Made by a program: the position numbers and the translations under genes. Under the pieces are notes generated by a model. That model searched no databases. It was not told the origin of the DNA and saw only the letters and a program-made list of their open reading frames with translations. DNA of 64,000 nt from NCBI GenBank assembly GCA_018268995.1, contig JAFDVL010000002.1, positions 59,415 to 123,414 of the forward strand, in the 5' to 3' direction. Source of the DNA: Acidobacteriota bacterium (GTDB lineage: Bacteria > Acidobacteriota > Blastocatellia > RBC074). Position 1 is the stretch's first letter; each line of letters opens with the position of its first letter. This document shows, one piece after another, positions 36,436 through 46,285 of the stretch.

Positions 36436-37812
36436 CTAGCTCATTTGTGGTTTCGGCGACAACATAGGGAAAACGGAAAGACGCTTTTGGGCGGCCAATG
36501 ACTGCGTGAGATGCGCCATTCTTTTCTTCGTTCGTTCATACACGTCTTCCATAAAAATGTGCAGAAACTCGCCATTGCGCCCGATACTGTATAAATTCCC
36601 AATCCCGGTTCCTCTCGCAAATTTTTGTCGTTCGGTTTCATATTCCCGTAGAAAAACTGGATACGCGACGGGGGTACGCATCACTCGGCAGCCCTCATAG
36701 CGCGACCGAATATCAGGAATGATGGATCGCAGATGCGTCACACAAAATTCGCCCAGTCGTTCATCCTCCATTTGCCAGTATTCGTCGCTTTTCTCGCAAC
36801 CAATATCCACCGTGATAATCGTTTTGTCGGCGGGCGCAAGCCAGGGCATCGAGAGCGGTGTTTCAGTTAAGCGGAAGAAGGGGAATTGTGCTTCTGGCGT
36901 CCACGTCACCACATCCGGCAGCAGCCCACGTCCGTGCAAACGCAGATTGACGAACACCATCGGGCGATACCGAAACTGCGCCAGATAGGCGAGGTTGTTT
37001 GTCCCTTCGATCAGCTTGCCTAAGACGTTCACGGGCGCAGTGCTAATCACGGCAGCGGCTTCCATTTCGCGCCCATTCACTCGAACTCCAACGGCGTTGT
37101 CTTGCTCCACCAAAATCTTCTCGACGGGCGATTCCAGTTGAATCACGCCGTTCAAATCTGCCGCTAATGCCTGGCATAAAGTGCCGATGCCGCCTTCCGG
37201 GTACACGTGATAGACGCTCGCATTTTCCGGCAATTCGCGGCTGTACCCACACGACACGGCACGGCGCGTCAACCGCGATGCCAGCTTGAGCCAAAGCGTT
37301 TGGGCGATGCTATTCGCAATGCCATCACCCACAGCCGGAGAGAGCGCATCCGCTCCTGCGCCAGACCAGGCTTCAGTCAGTGGAATGGCTACCTCGTCCG
37401 CTAAGGCACGTCCGTAGCTGGCGCGAAACCACGCTGCGGCGGAGGCGGGTTTTTCTTGGGAAAAGTTCAACTGTGAAACGATCCCTCCAGCAGCCATACG
37501 CGGGACTTTCAGTAATCCAAAAGGATAGCTGTAGGATTTTCCGCCCAGCCAAACGGTTTCAGCATAATGCCGCACGGTGCGGCATTTGGCCGCGATGCCA
37601 ACCGCTTTCGCTAAGCGATTCGTAATAAAATGCGCCCCAAAATCGTAGGTAAAGCCTTCTTCGTCGTGAAAACTTTGGCAGAGTCCGGCGATCTTGTTAC
37701 CGGCTTCAAATAACAGGACGGGGACATTGTTTTGATGTAAGAAGTGGGCGGCGGTCAAGCCAGCCAAACCCGCGCCAAGAATTACGACAGGCTTATGAGA
37801 AGATACTTTCAT
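36436..37812 (-). CDS. FAD-dependent amine-oxidase-type oxidoreductase
   Basis: 458 residues. N-terminal FAD-binding fold VVILGAGLAGLTAAHFLHQNNVPVLLFEA, GLCQSF and DFGAHFI, as in protoporphyrinogen oxidase, UDP-galactopyranose mutase-like and amine oxidase enzymes. C-terminal YSIGRNGEFLHIFMEDVYE is the second FAD contact. Substrate unknown; the neighbouring methyltransferase and glycosyltransferases favour surface sugar or lipid-linked glycan modification rather than haem synthesis. Start overlaps the methyltransferase stop by four bases. Confidence 0.85.
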   Translation of the reverse strand: MKVSSHKPVVILGAGLAGLTAAHFLHQNNVPVLLFEAGNKIAGLCQSFHDEEGFTYDFGAHFITNRLAKAVGIAAKCRTVRHYAETVWLGGKSYSYPFGLLKVPRMAAGGIVSQLNFSQEKPASAAAWFRASYGRALADEVAIPLTEAWSGAGADALSPAVGDGIANSIAQTLWLKLASRLTRRAVSCGYSRELPENASVYHVYPEGGIGTLCQALAADLNGVIQLESPVEKILVEQDNAVGVRVNGREMEAAAVISTAPVNVLGKLIEGTNNLAYLAQFRYRPMVFVNLRLHGRGLLPDVVTWTPEAQFPFFRLTETPLSMPWLAPADKTIITVDIGCEKSDEYWQMEDERLGEFCVTHLRSIIPDIRSRYEGCRVMRTPVAYPVFLREYETERQKFARGTGIGNLYSIGRNGEFLHIFMEDVYERTKKRMAHLTQSLAAQKRLSVFPMLSPKPQMS

Positions 37813-38819
37813 AGCGATTCTGAAGAGGGGCGTTTGAGGACAGCATTGAGCAATGCGCCGCGCCCGGCAAGATTGTGTAAGGTGTCAAAAATTGTGAATG
37901 CGCCGAGGGCAAGGCTGGATTTCAAACTAAACAGTTCGACGAACCACGATGGTGCATTGCGATCCGCCAAAGCATTGCGCACCGAGTATGTCCAATTTAC
38001 AGGACTCACTTGTGTAGTCAGCTTCTCGACTTCAAAGCCCGTTTTCTCGGCCAGTTTGTGCAGCGTGGGCGGATTGAAGAGATTCCAATGGCGCGGAAAA
38101 TGATAGCCGCCCCAATGACGCTTCTTGAAAAGACGGAAATCCAGCGAGTCCGTGTTATCGGTGACAATGACGAGACGTCCACCCGGACGTAATAATTTCC
38201 GCACGTTGGCGAGCAGTTGCGGCGGTGAAGCCAAATGCTCAATGGTTTGCAGCGTAATCGCCAGATCGTAAGTTTCCTGTGGCAAAGAGAGATGTTCGAG
38301 TAAGCCGTGATGAATCGTTAAGCCTTTGCGACGAGCCATTGTAACCGCCCGTTCATCGGCATCTACGCCTTCCAATTGCCAGGTCTTGGAGCCGAAATCT
38401 TTTAGTATTTCCAAGTGAAAACCATCACCGCAACCAATGTCAATAATGCGTGCGGATGCGGGCAAGCCCGCACACCAACGCAACAGCCGTCGAGCTTCAA
38501 GCCGTCGCCGCACTTGGAATACAAAACCGAACTCTGTTTCAGAAAAGGCAAAAGCGTGATAGCTGGATGGGTAAATGCGGGCTAGTTCTTCCAAGGTAGG
38601 ACGTGGATTCAGGTAAACCAATCCACACGCCCGACACTGCATCACCGTGAATTGGTCAGCGCTTGTGCGGTACTCAAAATCTTCGCCTGTGCCGATTATG
38701 GTGGAGTCATCTTGCTCACATAAACAACAATTCGCTGCCACCATTTTCAGCGGCACGTCATCTCTTCGAGGAGTAGCAGAGAGAGCCGCATTCATTGGTG
38801 TTATTACATCCGTTACCAT
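37809..38819 (-). CDS. Class I SAM-dependent methyltransferase with N-terminal zinc ribbon
   Basis: 336 residues. N-terminal zinc-type cysteines CCLC and CRACGLVYLNPRPT (about 31-75), a layout common in C-methyltransferase-like enzymes of sugar pathways. The SAM fold follows: IIDIGCGDGFHLEIL, VDADERAVTMAR, and LLRPGGRLVIVTDN. Methyl acceptor unknown. It overlaps the FAD enzyme gene and follows a 246-bp gap from the glycosyltransferase gene, so it may have its own promoter. Confidence 0.88.
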   Translation of the reverse strand: MVTDVITPMNAALSATPRRDDVPLKMVAANCCLCEQDDSTIIGTGEDFEYRTSADQFTVMQCRACGLVYLNPRPTLEELARIYPSSYHAFAFSETEFGFVFQVRRRLEARRLLRWCAGLPASARIIDIGCGDGFHLEILKDFGSKTWQLEGVDADERAVTMARRKGLTIHHGLLEHLSLPQETYDLAITLQTIEHLASPPQLLANVRKLLRPGGRLVIVTDNTDSLDFRLFKKRHWGGYHFPRHWNLFNPPTLHKLAEKTGFEVEKLTTQVSPVNWTYSVRNALADRNAPSWFVELFSLKSSLALGAFTIFDTLHNLAGRGALLNAVLKRPSSESL

Positions 38820-38893
38820 TTCTTTTTCTGGCTTTCTGTTCTGACGCTCGTGCCTGCGCCGCTCTATTTTTTGGTCTTGGGCCTAGTGGAGGC

Positions 38894-38910
38894 GCATCTT
38901 TGCAAGATGC
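38894..38910. repeat. Short perfect inverted repeat in the intergenic region 38820-39065
   Basis: GCATCTT-TGC-AAGATGC, 7-bp arms. The surrounding 246 bp hold no gene I can support. It may be a dispersed palindromic unit or operator upstream of the methyltransferase; no second copy was noticed in the window. Confidence 0.35.
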
Positions 38911-39065
38911 CCTATTACTCTAAGAGCCGAGAATGCGAATTGTGTGATTAAATTCTTTCAGTTCAGATGCAAATCGGCTAGAGGAGGATCGGGGGAAAGG
39001 TTTGGGCGGTTTCGAGTCAGATTGAAGAATAACACTCGTCTCGGAAAGCAGCGAGTAATGGAATC

Positions 39066-40742
39066 TTATTTCTCGACCTTTGTCTCTACGGGCGTGAGTT
39101 GAAAAAGGATATTGCCATTACATTCTGCCACCACAGGGTAAACTTGGCGCAGCTCGTCTTCAAGATGGCCCCTTCGTTGCAGCGTACTTTTGGCCGCGAG
39201 GTAGTATCTGGCTCCATGTTTGACAAACGAAGCGACGGCTGCAAGCGATTGCTCTTCGATACAAATATTGAAACCCCTGCGATCCGTCCAATACAGCATG
39301 AACGACGCATTGTACGCTGCCGGATAGCCCGTTTCATTCACACAAGAGCCGCCTGTCACTAACACCAAAGCAGAGGCTGGAATTTCTGTCGCAAATGATG
39401 GGGCACAACTTCGCAATTCGGAGGCTTTCCAGTTCTGCGCATCCACAACAATTTGGCGAGTCTGAAATAGAAACACACTGCAAAGGCTGATGACGCCAAT
39501 AGACAAGAGAAGTGTTTGTAAACGTGATCCACCTTCAGCCCCGATTTTCATACGTTCCATCAGCACGAGAGTAGTCAGGGCCAGCGTCGCAGAAAGGACT
39601 ACGCCGATTTCAAAAGCTGTTCCCGATAGCAATAAATAACTGGTAAGAACAAGGACTAACGCTGACATACCAGAAAGAGCCACGAATCGCTTGAGCCATC
39701 TCTTATCGCTCTTGAGTTGAAGGATTACCGCCGCCCCGCTCCCCAGTAACAGAGCGACGGTAGGCACAGAAGCGATGTGATAGTACGCAGCCCATTGTGC
39801 GGCAGTTGTGCGAGCCGCAAGAAGGTAGTACACGGCAACAGCGATTCCCCAATAGATGGCATATTTGACAGCCTTCTCGCGCCGATTCAGCCATACACCG
39901 ATAGCAAGAATGACCATTCCCAAAGGCATCCAAACATAGAAAGCTTCCGTGCGAGCAAGTCCCTTTACAAAAAAAGGATTTGTAAATAAATCCCACCCTA
40001 CCCAATGGTATTCGTTGGAAAGCCCCAAAGAGAGTTGATTCTGTTGCCAGAACTGATGCGCGTGTATATACCAGAGCACGCTCGGAATCAGTGCAATTGC
40101 GCCAAAACCCCAGAATCTCAGTTTCATCAATGCTGCGAAACCAACTTTTTCTAAAATCAGCAGTCCGAAAAATACGCCTAAATGCGCCGCCGTTACTTTC
40201 GCCAGGATAGCCATTGAGATGGCGACCGCACTGCCCCAAAAGAATTTCTCTCCTCGGTTCTGATGCCAACAGATGAACCAATAACCGGCCAAAAGATAAA
40301 ATAAAAACATCAACGCTTCCGGTTGCAGAGCTGAGGAAACATTGATTACCAATGGGCTGAGAGCAAAGAACAGAGCGGCGCATTGCGCGCCCAGAGGCGG
40401 CAGCAAATCCCAGGCTAAGCGGAAAAATATCCATAACGTCAGCAGGGAAAATAGAAATGAAATTACTCTGCCAATGAATTCATGGAAGCCGAAGATTTTA
40501 TAGCTGAGCGCGATCAGCCAGGGGTACAGCGGAAACTCCATTTCCGCATACCCTGCTGTGTCACCGCGCCAATCTACTCTGGGGTAAAAGATATTCATTC
40601 CTTCGCGGTAGTAATTCCGCGCAATCCCTGCTTCATCAGACTCGCGCCAGGTAGGGCGATCTACTGGTCTCCAAATGTTGATCGCACGCACCCCGACCCC
40701 AAGAATGAAGATGAACAAAAAAATAGACGACAACTTTTTCAT
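39066..40742 (-). CDS. Integral-membrane glycosyltransferase, GT39/ArnT-like
   Basis: 558 residues with about eleven hydrophobic segments. The N-terminal loop with WRESDEAGIARNYY (acidic catalytic region) and the following YPWLIALSYKIFGFHEFIGRVIS are typical of the ArnT/PMT-like family that transfers sugars from polyprenyl phosphate on the outer face of the inner membrane. Acceptor not known. Start overlaps the stop of the nucleotidyltransferase-glycosyltransferase gene (ATGA), indicating a functional pair in lipid-linked sugar supply and transfer. Confidence 0.87.
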   Translation of the reverse strand: MKKLSSIFLFIFILGVGVRAINIWRPVDRPTWRESDEAGIARNYYREGMNIFYPRVDWRGDTAGYAEMEFPLYPWLIALSYKIFGFHEFIGRVISFLFSLLTLWIFFRLAWDLLPPLGAQCAALFFALSPLVINVSSALQPEALMFLFYLLAGYWFICWHQNRGEKFFWGSAVAISMAILAKVTAAHLGVFFGLLILEKVGFAALMKLRFWGFGAIALIPSVLWYIHAHQFWQQNQLSLGLSNEYHWVGWDLFTNPFFVKGLARTEAFYVWMPLGMVILAIGVWLNRREKAVKYAIYWGIAVAVYYLLAARTTAAQWAAYYHIASVPTVALLLGSGAAVILQLKSDKRWLKRFVALSGMSALVLVLTSYLLLSGTAFEIGVVLSATLALTTLVLMERMKIGAEGGSRLQTLLLSIGVISLCSVFLFQTRQIVVDAQNWKASELRSCAPSFATEIPASALVLVTGGSCVNETGYPAAYNASFMLYWTDRRGFNICIEEQSLAAVASFVKHGARYYLAAKSTLQRRGHLEDELRQVYPVVAECNGNILFQLTPVETKVEK

Positions 40743-42244
40743 TGCGGAGAGTTGGAGGAAATGGTGGTTTGATGGGCGAGTTCTTGCAGCAACTGAAAAT
40801 CAGTCCGTCCGAATCGCTGTCGCAAAATCGTGCGCAACATCCTGAGCGCCGTTTGCGAAATCTTGAAGTAATTCGCGGAATGCTTCGATTCGCCGCCGAT
40901 GCGCGCGTGATAGGAAACAGGAACTTCGATGATGCGTTTGTTAACTTGCAACACAGCGACCATCATTTCTGGCGCAAGCTCTGGCCCAACGCCGCGCAGC
41001 AACGGGCGAATTGCTTGATATGTTTCGCGCCACAACGCGCGGTAGGTGCAGCCGACATCCGTAAAGCGAGGTTGTTGCTTCCACCACAACGCTTCGACAC
41101 CTTTCGCCACGAACACATTGCCCCATCGCACCGGGCCGCGCATATTCGTGCTTTGCTCGACCAACTCGCGCGTTGTGCGCGTGCCAACGACCATATCCGC
41201 GTCTTTCAGATATTCCAACAGCTTGCTCAAGTCGCGTGACTTGAACGAGTGATCCGCTTCGACGACAACCAGAATGTCGCCAATGGCGCGATCCAAACCA
41301 TATCGAATCGTGTCGCCATAGCCGATGAGCTTTGCCGTTTCGACGCGCGCCCCGGCTGCGGCGGCGACTTGTGCCGTGTTGTCGCGCGACGAATTATTGA
41401 CGACCAGCACTTCGTCTACGAGGTCTTTGAAATCTTCAACGACGAAGCCAATGGATGCCTCTTCATTGTAAGCCGGAATGACGACGCTGATTTTGCATTG
41501 CTGGAACCGCTCGGCGCGCACTTTGTATTGTGCGTAGTTGTAGTCGTCCACCGTGTTGATGTTGAAGTATTGCCCCGTGAGGTGAAACGGACGCACCGCA
41601 TTGTCGGATTGCGCTAACAGATTGATCGCGTCAATCAACTCAATGCGACCAGAGCGCGGCGACACGGGCGTGTTGCGAATGGCCGTAAAAATCTCCGGCG
41701 TGAAGACGAATGTGCCGCAGCCGAGCAAATTGTTTTCGATAGTCTGCGGCTTTTCAATCAAAGACGTAATTGCGCCGTCGTTAATGTTCAGCGCGTAATT
41801 CTTTTTGATCTGATGCAGGTCTTTCGTTGGCAACACGCTACAAATCGCTTTGGTCGCGGTGTCGAAGTGGTTCAGTAACTGTGTGTGATTTGCCCGATGA
41901 TACAGTTCATCGCCGAGCATCGTGATAAACGGTTGTTGCATCACTTCTTCCGCGAGCAACATGCCGCGCGCCAAACCAATGTCCGGCTCATCGCATTTCA
42001 AATAGCGCAACGACACGCCAAGAGACTTCCCGCTCCCGTATCGGCTGATGATCTGTTCACCTTCATAGCCAACGATGATGGTGATGTCTTTAATCGCTAA
42101 GGCATCGCGCAGGATTTCGATGTTTCGTTGCAGCAACGTCTTCCCGTCAATTTCGAGTAAGGGCTTGGGCGTATATTGGGTTTTGGGATAGGCACGGAGA
42201 CCACGACCAGCCGCAGGAATCAGTGCCTGAGAGATAGAGTACAT
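40739..42244 (-). CDS. Fusion of sugar-nucleotide (GalU-like) transferase and GT2 polyprenyl-phosphate glycosyltransferase
   Basis: 501 residues. Residues 1-240: ALIPAAGRGLRAYPKTQYTPKPLLEI (nucleotide loop with conserved Arg/Lys), TMLGDELYH and GCGTFVFTPEIF, as in UTP-glucose-1-phosphate uridylyltransferases. Residues 250-501: SVVIPAYNEEASIGFVVEDF and VVVEADHSF, as in GT2 dolichyl/undecaprenyl-phosphate sugar synthases. The fusion would make a sugar nucleotide and pass it to polyprenyl phosphate for the adjacent GT39 enzyme. First gene of this two-gene set. Confidence 0.9.
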   Translation of the reverse strand: MYSISQALIPAAGRGLRAYPKTQYTPKPLLEIDGKTLLQRNIEILRDALAIKDITIIVGYEGEQIISRYGSGKSLGVSLRYLKCDEPDIGLARGMLLAEEVMQQPFITMLGDELYHRANHTQLLNHFDTATKAICSVLPTKDLHQIKKNYALNINDGAITSLIEKPQTIENNLLGCGTFVFTPEIFTAIRNTPVSPRSGRIELIDAINLLAQSDNAVRPFHLTGQYFNINTVDDYNYAQYKVRAERFQQCKISVVIPAYNEEASIGFVVEDFKDLVDEVLVVNNSSRDNTAQVAAAAGARVETAKLIGYGDTIRYGLDRAIGDILVVVEADHSFKSRDLSKLLEYLKDADMVVGTRTTRELVEQSTNMRGPVRWGNVFVAKGVEALWWKQQPRFTDVGCTYRALWRETYQAIRPLLRGVGPELAPEMMVAVLQVNKRIIEVPVSYHARIGGESKHSANYFKISQTALRMLRTILRQRFGRTDFQLLQELAHQTTISSNSPQ

Positions 42245-42334
42245 TCGTTGATTTAGAGGTTACCGATATGATTGCGTTTGCCGGAATCAGCAAAAGCAAT
42301 GAATTCGTTAGCAATGGCTGTGCCAAAGCCGATC

Positions 42335-42997
42335 TTATGTGCGCCCTGGCTTCAACGCACAATGTAAGCGGATAGTGCCGAAAAGGGTGTTGAAGTGGCT
42401 GGTTTCCTGCACATGAGTAAAGCCTGCCTGCTCAATAAATGCGTGCAGCCGTCCGGCAAAGTTGTCTATTGTCGTTGCGCCATCGAACCTGACAATTGCT
42501 TGCGAGGCCAGTTTCATTAGCCCATTCTGCGGCAGTCCCCAATCGGCAACGTGAAATTCGCCACCCGGTTTCAGTATGCGCCAGACTTCAGTTAGCGTTC
42601 GCCGCTTATTTTCGGGCGTGAGGTGATGGAAGAAGAGGCTTGATAAAACGCGGTCGAAGGATTCATTGGCGTAGGGCAGTTCATACGATAATCCTTCATC
42701 AAGCTGCACTTCGACATTCGCTCGGTACGCTTTGGTGCGGGCCAAGTGAAGAATCGCCGGATCGCCATCAATGCCCACGACTGTAGTGCCAGTGTGGGCT
42801 TGTTTGATCGCAATTGTCAGCGTTGCCGTGCCACAGGCCAAATCAAGCACGCGGTGTCCGCGATAAATCCGCGCTTGCGCCAGCAATGCCGATTTGAACG
42901 CGGCCTCGCGCGTCGTTAGCCGGACAACCGGGTCATAGAGAAACGTTAGCCCGTTATAGCTGAGGGCGGGAATATATTGTTCGTCTTTTTCACGCAT
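42335..42997 (-). CDS. Class I SAM-dependent methyltransferase, UbiE-like
   Basis: 220 residues. N-terminal YDPVVRLTTREAAFKSALL is the UbiE/ArsM-like entry, then VLDLACGTATLTIAI (motif I), VVGIDGDPAILHLAR, and ILKPGGEFHVADWG (post-III). No cysteine set like that of ArsM arsenite methyltransferase is present, so arsenic methylation is unlikely. Acceptor unknown. Isolated by about 90 and 130 bp gaps from neighbours on the same strand. Confidence 0.83.
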   Translation of the reverse strand: MREKDEQYIPALSYNGLTFLYDPVVRLTTREAAFKSALLAQARIYRGHRVLDLACGTATLTIAIKQAHTGTTVVGIDGDPAILHLARTKAYRANVEVQLDEGLSYELPYANESFDRVLSSLFFHHLTPENKRRTLTEVWRILKPGGEFHVADWGLPQNGLMKLASQAIVRFDGATTIDNFAGRLHAFIEQAGFTHVQETSHFNTLFGTIRLHCALKPGRT

Positions 42998-43130
42998 AGT
43001 TTCTAAATTAGTGATTGATCGTTAAGCAGTTCGTTTGCTCTCTGACAATTGCAGTTAAATGTTTAATCATGCAACTCAATACTTCGCTTATATTGCGCAC
43101 CAGCATCACGCGACTAGCAATGGATGAAAT

Positions 43131-43892
43131 CTAATGCGACAAACTTGGAAGTCTTTCACAGGTCATGCTTCTATAAACCGTGTGCCACCTATTGGACTTG
43201 AGTTCAGCAAAGCCATAGTGTCTTACTAAGTCGCGATGTACAGAGTTACAGTAGAGGATAAAGATCTCTCTGGGGTGGTTCTCTATTGACTGGCGGATGT
43301 TCGCAAGAACTTTTGCCATCACCTCTTCATTGAAAGGATTGTAGAAGTAGAACACCACTTGGTCGCGCGGGATCGGGAAATCAACCGCGTCCTGGCAATA
43401 CAACTCAAAATTCCGGCACTGCTGCGCGTGGTTACGGTAACGGCGAATATTTTCTTGAGCTGCCTCATGGAGTTCAGTAGCGAACTCAACCCCAATGATC
43501 TTTCGGAAAGAGTAGTTCGATGCCAACAATAGCCCCCGCCCTTTACCAGACCCAAAGTCAACAAAGACAAAGTCTTCGTATCTGATCTTCAGCGCACTCA
43601 TCAGCTTTTCAAAATCGGCTGGCTTCGTCTGCTCATAGCCACTACCGTGCCGTAAGTTCTCGCCCGTGATTTGAAGCCCCTCCAATTCAATTATTCCTTG
43701 CGTGTCTACCCCAAACTTTTTGTCAAATTCCCGATCCATTCGTCGGGCGCGATAGCGGGAAGGAAACAACCAATTGCTGAGAAAATTGCTGATCTTCCAC
43801 AGGCACAATGTAACTGTCCCCCATCGCCCCCGCCGCGTGATGGACATACTTAGTTTTCTTGGAATATCCCACAATCTCGATAAAACACTCAT
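43131..43892 (-). CDS. SAM-dependent methyltransferase-fold protein
   Basis: 253 residues from ATG 43892, whose last base meets the stop of the preceding BNR gene (TAATG). Core FVFVDFGSGKGRGLLLASNYSFRKIIGVEF is a clear SAM-binding motif I and II, followed by VVFYFYNPFNEEVMAKVL. Related proteins are annotated as class I methyltransferases of unknown target. The N-terminal 60 residues are basic with an aromatic helix and may touch membrane. Last gene of the TonB receptor operon. Confidence 0.78.
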   Translation of the reverse strand: MSVLSRLWDIPRKLSMSITRRGRWGTVTLCLWKISNFLSNWLFPSRYRARRMDREFDKKFGVDTQGIIELEGLQITGENLRHGSGYEQTKPADFEKLMSALKIRYEDFVFVDFGSGKGRGLLLASNYSFRKIIGVEFATELHEAAQENIRRYRNHAQQCRNFELYCQDAVDFPIPRDQVVFYFYNPFNEEVMAKVLANIRQSIENHPREIFILYCNSVHRDLVRHYGFAELKSNRWHTVYRSMTCERLPSLSH

Positions 43893-45046
43893 TAGTAAAT
43901 AATCGTAAAGCTGCCATCCTTTTCCGTGACAACGGCAGCAAAGCTCCAAACCGGAATCCCCGACATCTCGCTTTTTGGGTCAATGGGCTTTCCGTTTGCA
44001 TCGTAACGCTGCCAAGCCAGCGAGCCGCCTTTCTTCCACCCCGTACCTGCTGTCCAGACCAGCATGGTCTCCTTGCGTGCATTTGTGGCAATCACGGGAT
44101 GCTTACTTTTTCCCGCTATACCAGTTGCCGGAACGGGAAAAATTGACTGCGGCTTTTTCAGATCAAGCGCAGCAAAATAGACTTGCCCTTGTGTCTCCCA
44201 CGCCGCCAATAATTCATTTGCTCCATCAGCGAACGTTGCCGAACTCATGGGACAGACGTCCAGCTTCCACTTGTCGAGCAGTGTTCCTGAGAAACTCTGC
44301 CCGTGATTGTCGGAACTGAGCAGATACATATCGCGGTTTACGTTCTCTCTGGCAGCGCGATATAGCAAATGCACGCGCCCTTGTTGATCGCCAAATGCAC
44401 GCATTCCGCAGCAACCACAAGCGCCGGTCGCCTCGTTCCACGCGGGAACTTCGCGCGCGAACGTCTTTCCGTCATCCATCGAACGCGCAACCCAGACGCG
44501 GCGATGCTCTTCGCCAGTTTGTTCCCCATTGCCGTGCCACACAACAAACACGTTGCCGGATTTATCCGCCGCGACCGAACCGCCGCCATCCAGCCCGGCG
44601 GAGAATTGCATCACGTTGCGCTGGGCTTCAAAGGCCGTGCGCGCATCGTTCATTCGTGCGTAGAACATTGCTGCTTCGTGACCGGGTTTGTGTGGCCCAT
44701 TCCAGGCGACGTGAATGCGCCCATTTTTTCCAATCGCTAAATGCGCCCCGCGAATCGTTCCGGTAGCAACAGCAGTATTCGGCTCGCTGTTGATGCGAAG
44801 CGGCGCAGTGAATTCAGATTTGCCGGCGTCACGCCGCACGTAATAGAGATCGCCGCCGCCCGGCTCGCCTACAAAATAAATGAGTTGAAGCGTGCCGCGT
44901 GCATCTATCACGGCCTGTGGTTGCAAACCATTGTTCGGAACACGAAATAGCTTTACGCTACCATCTGATTGCGCACTCAGGTGAACAGTCAAAGCAACCA
45001 GGAAAAGCGTAAGAATGAGTAACTTCTGGCAAGGTTGGTGTTTCAT
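43892..45046 (-). CDS. Exported BNR-repeat (sialidase-fold) protein A
   Basis: 384 residues with signal peptide (LLILTLFLVALTVHLSAQ). Several Asp-box-like repeats: SMDDGKTF, SSDNHGQSF, and related beta-propeller blades, plus CGCCGMR (about 206-212), an odd cysteine cluster also echoed in the neighbour (CECCQT). The sialidase fold is used by many non-sialidases; the catalytic Arg triad is not clear, so enzymatic activity is unproven. Ten bases downstream of paralogue B. Confidence 0.82.
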   Translation of the reverse strand: MKHQPCQKLLILTLFLVALTVHLSAQSDGSVKLFRVPNNGLQPQAVIDARGTLQLIYFVGEPGGGDLYYVRRDAGKSEFTAPLRINSEPNTAVATGTIRGAHLAIGKNGRIHVAWNGPHKPGHEAAMFYARMNDARTAFEAQRNVMQFSAGLDGGGSVAADKSGNVFVVWHGNGEQTGEEHRRVWVARSMDDGKTFAREVPAWNEATGACGCCGMRAFGDQQGRVHLLYRAARENVNRDMYLLSSDNHGQSFSGTLLDKWKLDVCPMSSATFADGANELLAAWETQGQVYFAALDLKKPQSIFPVPATGIAGKSKHPVIATNARKETMLVWTAGTGWKKGGSLAWQRYDANGKPIDPKSEMSGIPVWSFAAVVTEKDGSFTIIY

Positions 45047-45056
45047 CTGAGCCTTT

Positions 45057-46262
45057 CTATTGATTTTTGAGCGGTGATATTGCAGTTAGTACGCGCGCGC
45101 CAGTCCACGCAAAAACCAGAGTTTTGCCAACCCGTACCATTTGTGGGAAGCCATTCGAGCGTGCCGCCCCGGTTGCGGAAACAACCATCGCCGGATCGAA
45201 CTTGCCATCCGGTTTCACGCGCCGCACACGGACTTCGCCACCGCCTTGAATCTTTTCCAGCCAACAAACCAGTGCGCTGCCGTCCGCCAACAGCAATGCT
45301 TCCACGCGCCCTGCGGGGTTGCCATCATCTACCGTAATCGGCTCGCCGAAACTCGCTCCGGCATCATCTGAGAAAGCCAGTTTTACGCGCGGCTTATTGT
45401 TGACGCCGGTGAACCACGCTACAGCGACGCGGCGACCCGAGGCAGCAATCGAAGGCCCGTTCACCGGACAGCCGTTGATCTGCCAGCCATCTTGGAAAAC
45501 AGAAACAGGCTGACTCCATTGGCCGTCGCGCAGGCGCACGATGGACGTGTCACGAATCTCCTGCTCGGAGCGGTCACGATAAACGACAACCGGGCCATCC
45601 GCCGTCATCGCCGCTGAGGTCTGACAGCATTCGCATACGCGCGTATCCAATACTGCTTCATCAGTCAGCGTGCCGTCGCGTTTGATCTTCACATAACGCA
45701 ACGTCATATTGCCGTGACCATGCCCATGATCGGAGCCGCTGCCTTCGCCCGATTTCATCTCGCGTCCATCGAGCCACACCGCCGCCAGATTGCCGTCCTT
45801 GGCTGCGAACAAGGAAACGAAACCATGTTCTGCTTTCACTCCGTCACGGTGTGGCACGAACGGTTTGCCCCACGTTTTGCCGCCATCGAATGACCGTGAA
45901 ATCGTCACGTCATACTCGAATGTCCCCGGCCCGCTCTTCGCCAGCCAATGCGCTGCCAGCGAACCGTCCGGCAAGGCAATCATGGAGGGAAAGTCCGCCC
46001 AATTGACGAACCAATTCGAGCCTTCCGCGATGGTTTGCGGCGCTGACCATTTTTCCTTTTCCAGCACGGAAAACCGTAGTGAGAACCGTCCTTCGCCCAG
46101 TCGCTCGATCCAACTCAGGTAGACGCGACCATTCGGCGAGACCGCCAGATTGGGTTGGCCGCTGCCCGTTCCGGCGGGTGAAGCCAGTTCACGCACCTGC
46201 GCGAGCGCGAGCGTCGAAAACAGCAAGACGCTGATAAGCATACTCATCAAAAATTTGTTCAT
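45057..46262 (-). CDS. Exported BNR-repeat (sialidase-fold) protein B
   Basis: 401 residues, signal peptide ([17 protein letters not shown]). Asp-box-type blades [13 protein letters not shown] and [12 protein letters not shown], and the cysteine cluster [10 protein letters not shown] near the middle matching CGCCGMR in protein A. Strong ribosome site AAAGGAG. Also contains a HGHGHG patch ([13 protein letters not shown]) that might bind metal. Co-transcribed with the TonB receptor immediately upstream (23-bp gap). Role unknown: surface glycan or metal-linked propeller. Confidence 0.83.
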   Translation of the reverse strand: MNKFLMSMLISVLLFSTLALAQVRELASPAGTGSGQPNLAVSPNGRVYLSWIERLGEGRFSLRFSVLEKEKWSAPQTIAEGSNWFVNWADFPSMIALPDGSLAAHWLAKSGPGTFEYDVTISRSFDGGKTWGKPFVPHRDGVKAEHGFVSLFAAKDGNLAAVWLDGREMKSGEGSGSDHGHGHGNMTLRYVKIKRDGTLTDEAVLDTRVCECCQTSAAMTADGPVVVYRDRSEQEIRDTSIVRLRDGQWSQPVSVFQDGWQINGCPVNGPSIAASGRRVAVAWFTGVNNKPRVKLAFSDDAGASFGEPITVDDGNPAGRVEALLLADGSALVCWLEKIQGGGEVRVRRVKPDGKFDPAMVVSATGAARSNGFPQMVRVGKTLVFAWTGARVLTAISPLKNQ

Positions 46263-46285
46263 GTCGGTTGCTCCTTTTTCGTTGC

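Noticed and set aside
42335..42997. Arsenite methyltransferase ArsM.
   Set aside because: SAM fold resembles UbiE/ArsM, but the conserved cysteines of ArsM are absent.
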